Origin: Bacillus sp. NP157
GTDB lineage: Bacteria; Pseudomonadota; Gammaproteobacteria; Xanthomonadales; Rhodanobacteraceae
Direction of reading: 5' to 3'
Assembly: GCA_018889975.1 (NCBI GenBank)
Contig: CP076546.1
Span: 4,092,501 to 4,156,500, forward strand
Length of the DNA stretch: 64,000 nt
Below the pieces are notes generated by a model, which saw nothing but the letters and a program-made list of their open reading frames with translations, was not told where the DNA came from and did no database searches. This document shows, in pieces, positions 1 to 12,309 of the stretch (positions within the stretch are counted from its first letter, which is position 1; each line of letters starts with the position of its first letter). Both the position numbers and the translations under genes were made by a program.

Positions 1-2713
<2,713 letters not shown>

Positions 2714-2833
2714 ATAACCCCAAGACGCTTCACCGTCTTAACTCAAGCTTCGATCCGGACGTTCCCGGACGCTTGTCACTCGTTTACACCCTCTGTGGAG
2801 CCGGCGCTCAAAAAGCGCTGCTCCCACCCCTTC

Positions 2834-2949
2834 CCTGGCGGCTATAGCGGCGTGGTCCCACCTGATCCCATCCCGAACTCAGAAGTGAAACGCGCATGCG
2901 CCGATGGTAGTGTGGCTCAAGCCATGCAAGAGTAGGTCACCGCCAGGGG
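2834..2949 (+). rRNA. rrf: 5S ribosomal RNA
   Basis: Starts with CCTGGCGGCTATAGCGGCGT and ends with the complementary CGCCAGGGG, forming the closing helix. The internal CCACCTGATCCCATCCCGAA block and the GTAGTGTGGC region are typical of gammaproteobacterial 5S RNA. Length is about 116 nt. It is the last gene of the rRNA operon. Confidence 0.95.
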
Positions 2950-2960
2950 CTTTATCCCGG

Positions 2961-2994
2961 AAACCCGGTCTCATCTGAGACCGGGTTTTCTTTT
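2961..2994 (+). terminator. rRNA operon intrinsic terminator
   Basis: AAACCCGGTCTC-ATCT-GAGACCGGGTTT hairpin followed by CTTTT, starting 12 nt after the 5S gene. The perfect stem and T-run mark the end of the rrn transcript. Confidence 0.93.
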
Positions 2995-3028
2995 GCCTGC
3001 GTTTTGGCATCCCCGATCGCCGGATCGC

Positions 3029-3141
3029 TGTAGGAGCGCGCCTGCGCGCGATTTGCCCCTCGGCCTCACCGCTTCGTTGGCCATCGCGCGCAGGCGCGCT
3101 CCTACATGTCTTTGGCTTTCGCGCGCAGGCGCGCTCCTACA
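3029..3141. repeat. REP cluster, three GTAG-headed palindromes
   Basis: Three copies of one short element whose forward form begins TGTAGGAGCGCGCCTGCGCG: 3029-3052 (forward), 3083-3106 (reverse) and 3118-3141 (reverse). Each has a GTAG head followed by a GCGCGC..GCGCGC imperfect palindrome, the layout of RAYT-associated REP elements. The first two form an inverted pair. Further copies lie at 26615, 43507, 43551, 60106, 60257, 62680 and 63817, all between or at the ends of genes. Confidence 0.88.
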
Positions 3142-3170
3142 AAACTGGTCTGATCGGCTACTCTAGGCCT

Positions 3171-4769
3171 ATGTATCTACAGACCTTTGGGCTGCGCGAA
3201 CCGCCGTTTGGCGAAGCACCGGATCCGCGTTTCGCGTGTCTTTTCACGCGCGAGCGCGAGGTCCTGGCGCACGTCGAATACGAGCTCGGCGCCAGCAACC
3301 ACAGCGTCACCCTGCTCACGGGCGAAGCTGGCATCGGCAAGACCCTGCTCTGCATGCTTATCGAGGCTGACGCGCCCCAGCACGGGGTGCGCCCGGTGCG
3401 TCACGGCGCGGGCGATTACGCCCTCGAACCGATCGCCTGGCTGCGTTCGATGTACGCGGGTTTCGGCCTGCCGCTACCCCTCAGCGCCGAAGCCAATACG
3501 CAGGAACACCTGGTCGATGGCCTCGCGCTGGGCCTCGGTCGGCTGGCCCATCACGTCAACCATCGCTTCCTCCTGATCCTCGACGATGCCGACCGGTTGG
3601 GCGACGATGACCTGGCTATCGTCGAAAGACTGCTGATCGCGAGCGAGAAAGCCAACGCGCCTTTCCACCTCGTCCTCGCCGGCTTGCCGGCGTTACGCGA
3701 GCGGCTCACGGGTACCCATGCTCCGTCGATCGCGCGCCATGTACGCAGCCGTTTGCCGCTCGGACCGCTGACCGCGGACGAGAGCGAACGCTACGTACGC
3801 CACCGCCTGCATGTCGCCGGCACGGCCCAGATGCCCTTCAGCCGGCTCGGCCTGCGCTCGCTCCGCGACGATGGCAAGGGCAATCCCAAACGGTTGAATG
3901 CCCTGGCCCAGCGCGCGCTCGAACGCGCGGCCGAACGCGGCGAACAATCCATCGGCGAGCGCGCCCTGGGCTTCGTCGCCCGCGAAGTGCTGCCGCAGTA
4001 CGCACGGTATTGGCTGCGTCGCTACCGCAAGCCGATCCTCGCGATCACGGCCGTGCTCGCCGTCGTCTTCGTCAGCGGCTTCGGCATCTGGGTGTTCACC
4101 GGCCATAGCCCGTCTCGCCCGAAGAGCTTCGTCACCGTGAGCCCCGACCAGGCGCTGGCCAAGTTGCAGGACGCGTTGCCACCGCCGGAAACTGGCCAGC
4201 TGCGCGTGTGGGGCGAACTGCTCGCACGCTGGCAGGTGTCGTCCAAGGAAACCTCGGTAGCCAACGCGGTCAACTGCGACGCGATCATCTTCCCCGGCTT
4301 CGCCTGCGTGAGCGGGCGCGGGACCCTGGACCAGCTACGCCACTTCGATCGGCCGCTCGTGCTCGAGCTGGACGAGGCGCACGCGAAGCAACAGGTCCTG
4401 CTGGTCGGCGCCGGCGACGAAGCGGTCCGCTTGTACCTCGGCAACAAGTATGTCGAGCTCACTCGCGACGCTTTCGAGCGCATCTGGAAAGGCCGCTTCT
4501 ATGCGGTGTTCCGTGTCGATCCGGCCATGCCGGGGAAACTTGCGCGTGGCAGCAGCGGCGACGGCATGCACTGGCTGCTGGGCCACCTGCCGGGCGCGAT
4601 CCCGCACGCGACCGAGCCGACCAGCTTCGACACCGGCGTGGAGACGCGCGTACGCAACGTCCAGCAGCGCTTCGGCATTTCCGCCGACGGCGTGGTCGGT
4701 CCGGAAACCATGTTCGCGCTGTCGGCGCTTGAATCCGAAGGGCCCCATCTCACCCGCGGCGTGCCGTGA
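3171..4769 (+). CDS. GspA/ExeA-type AAA ATPase with C-terminal peptidoglycan-binding domain
   Basis: 532 residues. The N-terminal AAA ATPase has a Walker A GEAGIGKT at residues 51-58 and a Walker B LLILDDAD near 134-140. A single membrane segment follows at about 289-309, then a periplasmic region ending in a PG_binding_1-like module (VQQRFGISADGVVGPETMFAL) near 495-515. This is the architecture of ExeA/GspA, which uses ATP and peptidoglycan contact to help assemble the type II secretin. No gspB partner or gsp cluster lies next to it, so it may serve another envelope process. Its TGA overlaps the ATG of the next gene by one base (TGATG), so translation is likely coupled to the rhomboid protease. 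Confidence 0.87.
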   Translation: MYLQTFGLREPPFGEAPDPRFACLFTREREVLAHVEYELGASNHSVTLLTGEAGIGKTLLCMLIEADAPQHGVRPVRHGAGDYALEPIAWLRSMYAGFGLPLPLSAEANTQEHLVDGLALGLGRLAHHVNHRFLLILDDADRLGDDDLAIVERLLIASEKANAPFHLVLAGLPALRERLTGTHAPSIARHVRSRLPLGPLTADESERYVRHRLHVAGTAQMPFSRLGLRSLRDDGKGNPKRLNALAQRALERAAERGEQSIGERALGFVAREVLPQYARYWLRRYRKPILAITAVLAVVFVSGFGIWVFTGHSPSRPKSFVTVSPDQALAKLQDALPPPETGQLRVWGELLARWQVSSKETSVANAVNCDAIIFPGFACVSGRGTLDQLRHFDRPLVLELDEAHAKQQVLLVGAGDEAVRLYLGNKYVELTRDAFERIWKGRFYAVFRVDPAMPGKLARGSSGDGMHWLLGHLPGAIPHATEPTSFDTGVETRVRNVQQRFGISADGVVGPETMFALSALESEGPHLTRGVP

Positions 4770-5455
4770 TGATGTTCGTCCGGGTCGACACACGCCGGCG
4801 CTCGCGCGTGTGCTGGGCAACGATGCTCATCGTCATGGTCTGCGTCGTGTGTTTCGTCGGCCTGGCCCTGGCCGGCCGCACCGAGCGCATGGCGATCATG
4901 CTGCATTGGGGCACGGTGCCGGCGCACCTGTTCGGCACTGGCCTGCCTTTGTGGCAACAGATCAGCGATCCGGCCCTGCTGCGCCTGTTCACGGCGCTGT
5001 TCATCCATGGTGGATGGTTGCACCTGCTCAGCAACCTGCTCTTCCTGGTGATCTTCAGCCTACCCGCCGAGCGTAGCCTCGGCTCGCCGCGCTTCCTGCT
5101 CCTGTTCCTGCTCGGTGGCGTCGTCGCCAACCTGATCGGCGCGATCTCACTGACCGGCGCCCTCGTGGCGATCATCGGCTGCAGTGGCGCCGTGTCGGCG
5201 GTGGTCGGCGCCTACGTCACGCTGTTTCCGCGGGCCAGGCTCGGCCTGGTCGTCCCGCTGGGGCTTTATCTCGAATTCGTCCGCGTACCCGCCTTCGTCC
5301 TCATCGGCATCTGGGCGCTGGTCCAGCTGCTTTTCAGCTACGGCGGGGCGAGCTATGGCGCCGTCGTGTGGTGGACCCACATCGGCGGCTTCCTGTTCGG
5401 CATCGTCTTCGCGTTCTTCTCGCGGGGCGCGATCGAGCGACGCCTACGCGGCTGA
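4769..5455 (+). CDS. rhomboid-family intramembrane serine protease
   Basis: 228 residues, about six membrane segments. Catalytic features are visible: HGGWLHLLSN at residues 80-89, the serine in GCSGAVS (Ser139) and the histidine in WTHIGGFLFG (His204). Rhomboids cut membrane-spanning substrates within the bilayer. A GTG three bases upstream and a second ATG right after are alternative starts; 4769 is chosen because it gives the TGATG overlap with the ATPase gene. Its 3' end overlaps the convergent amidotransferase gene by 12 bp. The pairing hints at a role in envelope or secretion maturation (inference); a rhombosortase-like role is possible but not shown. Confidence 0.86.
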   Translation: MMFVRVDTRRRSRVCWATMLIVMVCVVCFVGLALAGRTERMAIMLHWGTVPAHLFGTGLPLWQQISDPALLRLFTALFIHGGWLHLLSNLLFLVIFSLPAERSLGSPRFLLLFLLGGVVANLIGAISLTGALVAIIGCSGAVSAVVGAYVTLFPRARLGLVVPLGLYLEFVRVPAFVLIGIWALVQLLFSYGGASYGAVVWWTHIGGFLFGIVFAFFSRGAIERRLRG

Positions 5456-6181
5456 CGATGCCTGCGCCGTGGCCAGGTGCGTGCGGACGAAATGGCGGAG
5501 CAGGCCGGTCGCATGCGGCGTGGCGACCACCGCCGCCAACATCGCCGCCGGCGGCGTGCCCTCGCTGGCCAGCACGTCATGCTTGCGACGGATGTAGGCG
5601 CGCATTACCTCGGCCGAGAACTCCGGGTGGAACTGCGTGCTCACCGCGTGTTTGCCATAGCGGACCAGGTGGTTCGGATCGCGCGCGGACCGGGCGAGCG
5701 AGACCGCGCCCCGTGGCAGTTCGAGCACGCTCTGCTCGTGCGTCGTATGCGCATGGAACGTCTGTGGCAGCGCCGCGCCAAGTTCATCGGCAGCCGCCCC
5801 GGCCTGGATCGCCAGCGGCACCGTGCCCATCTCGCGACCGCCCGGCAGGTAATCGACACGCCCGCCCAGGGCGTGCGACATCAGCTGGTGGCCGTAGCAG
5901 ACCCCCAGCAGCGGCAGGTCGGCGTCCATGGCATGGCGGATCCAGCCGGCCGTGCGTTCGCTCCACGGCAGCCGCTCGGTCACCATCGATGCCGAGCCGG
6001 TGAGGATCGCACCGGCGACGTCGTCGGGATCGGGCAGCGCGTCGCCGCGCTCCACGTCGACCACCTGCAGGCGTGGCGCGCGCAGGCGCAGGCCGAGCTG
6101 GAACCAGCGTGGAAAATCGCCGTGGCGTTCGCTGATGACGTCCGGGGCGCGCCCGGTGCGGACGATGAGGAGAGGCTTCAT
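5444..6181 (-). CDS. class I glutamine amidotransferase (GuaA-N-like)
   Basis: 245 residues forming a single type 1 amidotransferase domain. The nucleophile sits in LLGVCYGHQL (Cys95) and the His-Glu pair in HPEF (His185, Glu187), so the triad is complete. There is no ATP-pyrophosphatase synthase domain, so it is not GMP synthase itself; such stand-alone proteins are often annotated GMP synthase-like, or hydrolyse gamma-glutamyl compounds. It lies 3 bp downstream of the GspE-type ATPase gene and is probably cotranscribed with it. The substrate is unknown. Confidence 0.82.
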   Translation of the reverse strand: MKPLLIVRTGRAPDVISERHGDFPRWFQLGLRLRAPRLQVVDVERGDALPDPDDVAGAILTGSASMVTERLPWSERTAGWIRHAMDADLPLLGVCYGHQLMSHALGGRVDYLPGGREMGTVPLAIQAGAAADELGAALPQTFHAHTTHEQSVLELPRGAVSLARSARDPNHLVRYGKHAVSTQFHPEFSAEVMRAYIRRKHDVLASEGTPPAAMLAAVVATPHATGLLRHFVRTHLATAQASSAA

Positions 6182-6184
6182 GGC

Positions 6185-8005
6185 TTACGTTGCGTCGTCG
6201 ATATCGGAAGGAGGCAGGACATTGAGTACTTCGCGCACGGTGGTCAGCCCCGCGGCGACCTGCGCGGCGGCGGAAATGCGCAGCGGCTTCATGCCTTCGC
6301 GCAAGGCCACGGCATTGAAGCGCGCGAGGTCCAGCTCGGCGGTGATCTGCGCCCGTAGTTTGGGCGAGATAGGCATCATTTCGTACACGCCGGTACGCCC
6401 GAGGAAACCGGTCTTGCGGCATTCGAGGCAACCGACCGGCGCGAACACCCGCTCGGGCAGCGGCACGTCCCAGCCGTGGGTGAGCGCGCGCCATTCATCC
6501 GCATCCTGGGTGGTCGCCTGCTTGCAGTGCGGGCACAGCGTGCGCACGAGGCGCTGCGCCACCACGCCGGCCAGCGTCGACTGGATCAGGTAATGCGGCA
6601 CGCCCAGGTCGAGCAGTCGGGTGACCGCGCTGGGCGAATCATTGGTATGCAGCGTGGACAACACCATGTGCCCGGTCAGCGATGCCTGCACCGCCATCTG
6701 CGCGGTTTCCAGGTCGCGCACCTCGCCGACCATGATGATGTCGGGATCCTGGCGCAGCAGCGTACGCACGCCCGCGGCGAAGTCGAGGTCGATCGCCGGC
6801 TGCACCTGCATCTGGTTCAGCTCGGGGGAAACCATTTCGATCGGGTCTTCCACCGTGCAGACGTTCAGCTCCGGCCGGGCCAGGTGCTTCAGCGTCGAAT
6901 AGAGCGTGGTCGTCTTGCCCGAGCCGGTGGGCCCGGTCACCAGCACGATGCCGTGCGGGCGCTCCACCATCGCGCGCCAGATGCGGTCTTCCTCAGGCGC
7001 AAAGCCGAGCTGGCTGAAATCCTTCATCACCAGGTCGGGATCGAAGATACGCATCACGACCTTTTCGCCGAACGCCGTCGGCATCGTCGAGATACGCAGT
7101 TCCACTTCGCGGCCGGCGACGGAGCGCGTCTTGATGCGACCGTCCTGCGGGCGGCGCTTTTCGGCGACGTCCATGCGCGACAGGATCTTGATGCGCGAGG
7201 TCACGGCCGTCATCACCGGCGGCGGCAGTTCGAACACCTTCTGCATCACGCCGTCGATGCGGAAGCGCATCTGTCCCGCCTCGCGGCGCGGCTCGAGGTG
7301 GATATCCGACGCGCGCTGCTCGAACGCGTACTGCAGCAGCCAGTCCACGATGTGGACGACGTGGCGATCGTCGGCGCCGAGTTCGCCACCCTTGCCCAGC
7401 TCGAGCAGCTGCTCGAAGTTGATGATCTTCGACGACGCGTCCTGGCCCTTCGCATCCTGCGCCAGCTGGATGGAGCGCTGCACGCCGTAGAACTCGAGCA
7501 GGTAGCGATTGATGTCGATCGGGTTGGAGACCACCCGGCGGATGTCCCGGCGCAGCATGTGGCCGAGGTCCTGCGCCCAGTTGCTGTCGAAGGGTTCCGC
7601 GCTGGCGAAGGTCACCTCGTTGGGCGACGCCGCCACGGGCAGGATCCGGTGGCGCTGGGCATAGGCGCTGCTGACCACCTGGGTGACCTGGGCCACGTTG
7701 ACCTTCATCGGGTCGATCTTCAGGTAGGGCAGGTTGGCCTTGCCGGCCAGCCACTCCACCAGCATCTCCAGGCTGATCGGACGGCCGGGATCGCGCCGGT
7801 TCTCCAGCTTGCTGTTGGCGATGAGGACGAGCGGGTGCAACTCGATCGCGCTTTTGCCCGAGCGCGAGCCGGCACGGACGCGCTTGGCGTCGTCGCCGGT
7901 GAGGAACCCGTCCACCACGAGGGAGGCCAGCACCTCTTCAAGTTCCAGTCGGCCACGACGCCCGAGCAGGGCGGCGTGTTGCGGATTGACTGCCATGCGA
8001 TCCAA
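6185..8005 (-). CDS. GspE/PilB-type secretion or pilus assembly ATPase
   Basis: 606 residues. An N-terminal GspE-N/MshEN-like region (about 60-180) is followed by the T2SS/T4P ATPase core: Walker A GPTGSGKTTT at 358-367, an Asp box (VEDPIE), a Walker B MVGEVRD and a His box (TLHTND). A zinc-binding tetracysteine (CPHC ... CLEC) lies near 485-525. These cytoplasmic hexamers power pseudopilus or pilus extension. No other pil or gsp gene is adjacent, so whether it belongs to a type II or type IV pilus machine cannot be settled here. ATG codons at 8005 and 7996 are both possible starts. It is divergent from glyQ. Confidence 0.9.
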   Translation of the reverse strand: MDRMAVNPQHAALLGRRGRLELEEVLASLVVDGFLTGDDAKRVRAGSRSGKSAIELHPLVLIANSKLENRRDPGRPISLEMLVEWLAGKANLPYLKIDPMKVNVAQVTQVVSSAYAQRHRILPVAASPNEVTFASAEPFDSNWAQDLGHMLRRDIRRVVSNPIDINRYLLEFYGVQRSIQLAQDAKGQDASSKIINFEQLLELGKGGELGADDRHVVHIVDWLLQYAFEQRASDIHLEPRREAGQMRFRIDGVMQKVFELPPPVMTAVTSRIKILSRMDVAEKRRPQDGRIKTRSVAGREVELRISTMPTAFGEKVVMRIFDPDLVMKDFSQLGFAPEEDRIWRAMVERPHGIVLVTGPTGSGKTTTLYSTLKHLARPELNVCTVEDPIEMVSPELNQMQVQPAIDLDFAAGVRTLLRQDPDIIMVGEVRDLETAQMAVQASLTGHMVLSTLHTNDSPSAVTRLLDLGVPHYLIQSTLAGVVAQRLVRTLCPHCKQATTQDADEWRALTHGWDVPLPERVFAPVGCLECRKTGFLGRTGVYEMMPISPKLRAQITAELDLARFNAVALREGMKPLRISAAAQVAAGLTTVREVLNVLPPSDIDDAT

Positions 8006-8061
8006 CCCTGTAAATAGGCTACGCCGTTATACTAGCCCGCTTTATCAAGGACCCGGGAACC

Positions 8062-8973
8062 ATGTCCGCGCCCACCTTCCAAGACGTGATCCAAACCCTG
8101 AACCGCTACTGGGCGGCGCAGGGCTGCGTGCTCATGCAGCCGCTCGACACCGAGGTCGGCGCCGGTACGTTTCATCCGGCCACGTTCCTGCGATCCCTCG
8201 GACCGGAACCCTGGGCTGCCGCTTACGTGCAGCCGAGCCGCCGGCCTACGGATGGCCGCTACGGCGACAACCCCAACCGCCTGCAGCACTACTACCAGTA
8301 CCAGGTGGTGCTCAAGCCGAATCCCGACAACATCCTCGAGCTGTACATCGGCTCGCTGAAGGCGCTCGGCATCGACCCGCTGGTGCACGACCTGCGCTTC
8401 GTCGAAGACAACTGGGAATCGCCGACGCTGGGCGCCTGGGGCCTCGGCTGGGAAGTCTGGCTGAACGGCATGGAAGTCACCCAGTTCACCTACTTCCAGC
8501 AGGCGGGCGGCCTGGAATGCCGCCCGGTCACCGGTGAAATCACCTATGGCCTCGAGCGCATGGTGATGTACCTGCAGAACGTGGACAGCGTCTACGACAT
8601 CGTCTGGACGCACGCGCCGCATGGCGTGGTGACCTACGGCGACGTGTTCCACCAGAACGAAGTGGAACAGAGCACCTATAACTTCGAATATGCCAACGTC
8701 CCGGAGCTGTTGCACTGGTTCGACGTGTGCGAAGGCGAGGCGGGCAAGCTGATTGCCGCCAACCTGCCGTTGCCGGCCTACGAGCAGGTGTGCAAGGCCA
8801 GCCACGCCTTCAACCTACTGGACGCGCGCCGCGCGATCAGCGTGACCGAGCGCCAGCGCTACATCCTGCGCGTGCGTACCCTTGCACGCGGCGTGGCCGA
8901 GGCCTACGTCGCCCAGCGCGAACGGCTCGGTTTCCCCGGCCTGAAGAACGACAAGGAGGCCGCCCATGGCTGA
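8062..8973 (+). CDS. glyQ: glycyl-tRNA synthetase alpha subunit
   Basis: 303 residues, full length for the bacterial alpha subunit. It carries the catalytic class II core: [19 protein letters not shown] at the N terminus, [20 protein letters not shown] and the long conserved block [11 protein letters not shown]. With GlyS it forms the alpha2beta2 enzyme that charges tRNA-Gly. The stop overlaps the glyS start by 8 bp, which fits equal production of the two subunits. Confidence 0.98.
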   Translation: MSAPTFQDVIQTLNRYWAAQGCVLMQPLDTEVGAGTFHPATFLRSLGPEPWAAAYVQPSRRPTDGRYGDNPNRLQHYYQYQVVLKPNPDNILELYIGSLKALGIDPLVHDLRFVEDNWESPTLGAWGLGWEVWLNGMEVTQFTYFQQAGGLECRPVTGEITYGLERMVMYLQNVDSVYDIVWTHAPHGVVTYGDVFHQNEVEQSTYNFEYANVPELLHWFDVCEGEAGKLIAANLPLPAYEQVCKASHAFNLLDARRAISVTERQRYILRVRTLARGVAEAYVAQRERLGFPGLKNDKEAAHG

Positions 8974-11110
8974 CCAGCGCCTGCCGCTCATGATCGAGCT
9001 CGGCACCGAAGAACTCCCGCCGAAGGCACTGGACGATCTCGCCGGCGCTTTCGCGCGCGGTGTCGTCGAAGGCCTGGAGAAGCGCGGCGTCGCCGGCGAT
9101 TACGCCGCGGCGAGCACCTACGCATCGCCGCGCCGCCTGGCCGTGCACATCCCGGCCGTCGCCGTCGCGCAGCCGGAACAGAACGTCGAACGCCGCGGCC
9201 CCGCCGTGAACGCGAGCATCGGCGCCGACGGCGAGCCGTCGAAGGCACTGGTCGGTTTCGCCCAGTCCTGCGGCGTCGACGTGTCCGCGCTGGAAAAGCT
9301 CGAAACCGACAAGGGCGCGTGGTTCGTGTTCCGCGCCGTGAAGGCCGGCCAGCCCACCGCAGCCCTGCTGCAGGAAGTGGTCGGCGAGGCACTCAAGGCG
9401 CTGCCGATTCCCAAGGCCATGCGCTGGGGTAATCGCGAAGACAGCTTCGTGCGTCCCGTGCATACCTTGCTGATGCTGCATGGCGCCGACGTGGTCGAGG
9501 GCAGCGTGCTGGGCCTGGCCAGTGGCCGGTCCAGCCTGGGCCACCGCTTCCACCACCCGGAGCCGGTCGAGGTCGCCCACGCCGACGCGTGGCTGGACAC
9601 CCTGCGCCAGGCCCACGTGCTGGCCGATCCCGCCGAGCGCCGCGAGCGCGTGCGCAGCGAGGTCGCCCGCGTGGCCGCCGGCGGCACGCCGCGCCTCTCC
9701 GACGACCTGCTCGACGAAATCGCCAACCTCACCGAATGGCCGGTCGGCATCGCCTGCACCTTCGAGCGCGACTTCCTCGAAGTGCCGCCGGAGGCACTGG
9801 TCACCACCATGGAAACGAACCAGAAGTTCGTGCCCGTGTTCGACCAGGCCGGCAAGCTCACCGAACACTTCATCGGCGTGGCCAACATCGAAAGCCGCGA
9901 CCCGGCCGAGATCCGCAAGGGCTACGAGCGGGTCATCCGTCCGCGCTTCGCCGATGCGAAGTTCTTCTGGGACGGCGACCTGAAAACGCCGCTGGCCGAT
10001 AACCAGGAAGCGCTCAAGAGCGTGACCTACCAGCAGTCGCTGGGCAGCCTGTGGGACAAGACGGTGCGCGTGGCCGAACTGGCCCGGGTCATCGCCAACC
10101 GGGTCGGCGTCGACGCCGGCCAGGCCACCCATGCGGCCGCGCTGGCCAAGTGCGACCTGCTGACCCGCATGGTCGGCGAGTTCCCGGAACTGCAGGGCGT
10201 GATGGGCCGGTACTACGCCACTCGCCAGGGCATCGATGCCGAGGTGGCCGAGGCGCTCGACAGCTTCTACCAGCCGCGCTTCGGTGGCGACGCCATCGCC
10301 GCGGGCAAGGTCGGCCAGGTGCTGGCCGTGGCCGAGCGCCTGGACACCCTCGCCGGCATCTTCGCCGTGGGCATGAAGCCCAGCGGCAACAAGGATCCGT
10401 TCGCGCTGCGTCGCGCGGCGCTGGGCCTGGCCCGTACCCTGATCGAAGGTGGCCTGGACATCGACCTGCGCGCCGCCCTGGTCGAAGCCTTCGAGATGGT
10501 GCCCGAGGCGGCCTTCGTGGCCGGCGTGAAGCCGGGCAAGGACGGCAAGGCGCCGGTCGTGGACATCGGTGCGCGCAGGCGTGAACTCGGCGACGAGGTG
10601 CACGCCTTCGTGCTCGATCGCCTGCGTGGTTACTACACCGAGCAGGGCTTCAGCGTGGACCAGTTCGAATCGGTGCTGGCGGTGTCGCCGGCCACCCTGC
10701 CGGACTTCGACCGCCGCCTGCGCGCCGTCGCCGGGTTCGGCCGCCGCAGCGAGGCCGCCAGCCTGGCCGCCGCGAACAAGCGCGTGGCCAACATCCTGCG
10801 CAAGCAGGCCGAGGAAGCCAACGCCGCGCCGATCCCGGCCCAGGTCGATCCCGTGCACTTCGAGTTCGATGCGGAGCGCGAGCTGCATGCCGCCCTCGAG
10901 GCCGCCCGGGCAGACACCCGTGCGCTGCTGGCCACGGCGGATTACACGGGCACGCTGGCCCGCCTGTCCGCACTGCAGGCCCCGGTCGATCGGTTCTTCG
11001 ACGACGTGCTGGTCAACGCGGACGATCCCGCCGTGCGGGCCAACCGGCTGGCCTTGCTGGCCCAGCTCAAGGCCTCGTTCGGCGCCATCGCCGACATCTC
11101 GCGCCTGTAA
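8966..11110 (+). CDS. glyS: glycyl-tRNA synthetase beta subunit
   Basis: 714 residues, slightly longer than the usual 690 or so. It begins with the family signature [15 protein letters not shown] and ends with a DALR-like anticodon-binding region ([24 protein letters not shown]). The beta subunit recognises tRNA and supports the alpha subunit. It overlaps glyQ by 8 bp. A GGTAGGAGCGG/CCGCTCCTACC hairpin follows 15 bp after the stop. Confidence 0.98.
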   Translation: MADQRLPLMIELGTEELPPKALDDLAGAFARGVVEGLEKRGVAGDYAAASTYASPRRLAVHIPAVAVAQPEQNVERRGPAVNASIGADGEPSKALVGFAQSCGVDVSALEKLETDKGAWFVFRAVKAGQPTAALLQEVVGEALKALPIPKAMRWGNREDSFVRPVHTLLMLHGADVVEGSVLGLASGRSSLGHRFHHPEPVEVAHADAWLDTLRQAHVLADPAERRERVRSEVARVAAGGTPRLSDDLLDEIANLTEWPVGIACTFERDFLEVPPEALVTTMETNQKFVPVFDQAGKLTEHFIGVANIESRDPAEIRKGYERVIRPRFADAKFFWDGDLKTPLADNQEALKSVTYQQSLGSLWDKTVRVAELARVIANRVGVDAGQATHAAALAKCDLLTRMVGEFPELQGVMGRYYATRQGIDAEVAEALDSFYQPRFGGDAIAAGKVGQVLAVAERLDTLAGIFAVGMKPSGNKDPFALRRAALGLARTLIEGGLDIDLRAALVEAFEMVPEAAFVAGVKPGKDGKAPVVDIGARRRELGDEVHAFVLDRLRGYYTEQGFSVDQFESVLAVSPATLPDFDRRLRAVAGFGRRSEAASLAAANKRVANILRKQAEEANAAPIPAQVDPVHFEFDAERELHAALEAARADTRALLATADYTGTLARLSALQAPVDRFFDDVLVNADDPAVRANRLALLAQLKASFGAIADISRL

Positions 11111-11124
11111 GGCGCGATGCGACG

Positions 11125-11152
11125 GGTAGGAGCGGCGCGATCCGCTCCTACC
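11125..11152. repeat. REP-like perfect hairpin between convergent genes
   Basis: GGTAGGAGCGG - CGCGAT - CCGCTCCTACC is a perfect 11-bp stem with the same GTAGGAGC head as the REP family but a different body. It separates glyS from the convergent XRE gene and may block read-through both ways. It has no T-run, so it is not a classical intrinsic terminator. Confidence 0.7.
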
Positions 11153-11162
11153 GGCTCGCCGT

Positions 11163-11777
11163 TCAGGCGGCGACCATGCCCGGCTCGTCGCTGATCCGCG
11201 ACATCACGGTGCGGCGGAACGCGATCACCCGGTCCGCGTAGTCCGACTCGCTGGAGCGACCCAGGATCGCGTACATCTCGGCGACCAGGTCGGCATGCCG
11301 CACCGGCGAGAACCGGCTACCGGCCATTTCGATGTCCGACTGGAGCAGCTTCATCGCCGCGGCCAGTCGCGACGGGTCGAGCACGCCCGGGACCGATGCC
11401 TGCACGTGGTGGTGGTCGTCGCGGCCGCGAGCGGACTCCGACGTCTCCACGCGCCCCGTAGAATCTTCGGTGTTGGCGTCCAGCACCATCGGGCCTTCGC
11501 CCGCGGCCAGCCACACCAGCGAAATGCCCAGCGTGCGGGCCATGGTCACGCAACGACCACGCGACGGGTCGGTGTTGCCATCGCGCCAGCTGCGCACCAC
11601 GCCCTCGGAAAAGCCACAGCGGCGTGCGATGTCGCTCACGCTGCCATTCATCTTGATGACCTGCCGTACCCGGCTTGCGAACGACGATGCCGGAACATCG
11701 CCGCCGGCGCGGCCGGTGGTCTCGAAGCTGCCACCGGCGGCGTCGGCCAGGAAGGATCCCCTCGAATTGTCATTCAT
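11163..11777 (-). CDS. XRE-family helix-turn-helix regulator
   Basis: 204 residues. A lambda-repressor-like HTH occupies about residues 35-95 (VRQVIKMNGSVSDIARRCGFSEGVVRSWRDGNTDPS), with the WLAAGEGPM tail common in such domains. The rest (about 125-200) has no S24 peptidase and no recognised domain; it contains a helical segment, LDPSRLAAAMKLLQSDIEMAG. The gene is divergent from the first oar receptor gene, and the shared gap carries CCTAGGAA palindromes. Control of the oar genes and of itself is a reasonable inference, not shown. An AAGAGG 10 bp before the ATG is a modest ribosome-binding site. Confidence 0.8.
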   Translation of the reverse strand: MNDNSRGSFLADAAGGSFETTGRAGGDVPASSFASRVRQVIKMNGSVSDIARRCGFSEGVVRSWRDGNTDPSRGRCVTMARTLGISLVWLAAGEGPMVLDANTEDSTGRVETSESARGRDDHHHVQASVPGVLDPSRLAAAMKLLQSDIEMAGSRFSPVRHADLVAEMYAILGRSSESDYADRVIAFRRTVMSRISDEPGMVAA

Positions 11778-11968
11778 GCGCTTGGAACCTCTTGGATTTG
11801 GATTAGCCGCCCCCCGGCGTCTCCGCGCAACAACGCGCGAGCGTGGTTACGGTGTACACGGAAATACCTTCGATGGCCTTTCATTTGAGAAGTTTCGTAA
11901 TCAGAGGGCCTTGTGCCCGACTTTACGACTCTTCGGCGCCGGAAACGTGCGATCGAAAAGGCCCCAAA

Positions 11969-12010
11969 CCTAGGAATGACCGCGTTTTTGCCTAGGAATG
12001 TTTCCTAGGC
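11969..12010. promoter_or_regulatory. candidate operator: CCTAGGAA palindrome and half-site
   Basis: Arms GCCTAGGAA (11990-11998) and TTCCTAGGC (12002-12010) separated by TGT form a perfect palindrome. A further CCTAGGAATG half-site lies at 11969-11978, 22 bp away, about two helical turns. The site lies between the XRE gene and oar copy 1, centred about 184 bp upstream of the predicted oar start site. A GCCTAGGAA copy at 15533-15541 has nearly the same distance to the oar copy 2 promoter. Confidence 0.6.
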
Positions 12011-12103
12011 GTGAAAATGCAGGGTGCCCTACCCGGAAAACGTGCCTCTTCGCAAATGCCTGACAGATAAGCCGATTTTTCTGCCCGGCCTACGCATGCT
12101 AAT

Positions 12104-12177
12104 GCGTAAGTAATTGCTGTGTAGGGTATTTTTTGCGAATTTCCTTTGTTGTGGATCGCAAAATCCTGCGATATACG
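12104..12177 (+). promoter_or_regulatory. oar copy 1 promoter with shared upstream box
   Basis: TTGTGG (12149-12154), 17-bp spacer, TATACG (12172-12177) is a plausible sigma-70 promoter; the start site would be near 12184. GCGTAAGTAATTGC at 12104-12117 recurs exactly at 15646-15659, in front of the oar copy 2 promoter. The region 11778-12404 (627 bp) otherwise holds the operator and leader listed separately and no convincing gene. Confidence 0.6.
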
Positions 12178-12309
12178 TTTCCCGCGGCGACATAACGGGG
12201 AAGGCCGCAAGGGGGAGCAGGGTTCAGCCCAGGTGCCGTCCAGGCCCGCGAGCAGCGGTGCCGCGGCCCGCGGCCACGCGCCCGCTTCGTCGAAACACGA
12301 CTGCCAGTT

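Noticed and set aside
2714-2833. Possible tRNA in the 23S-5S spacer.
   Set aside because: No cloverleaf or TTCGA-type T-loop could be found.
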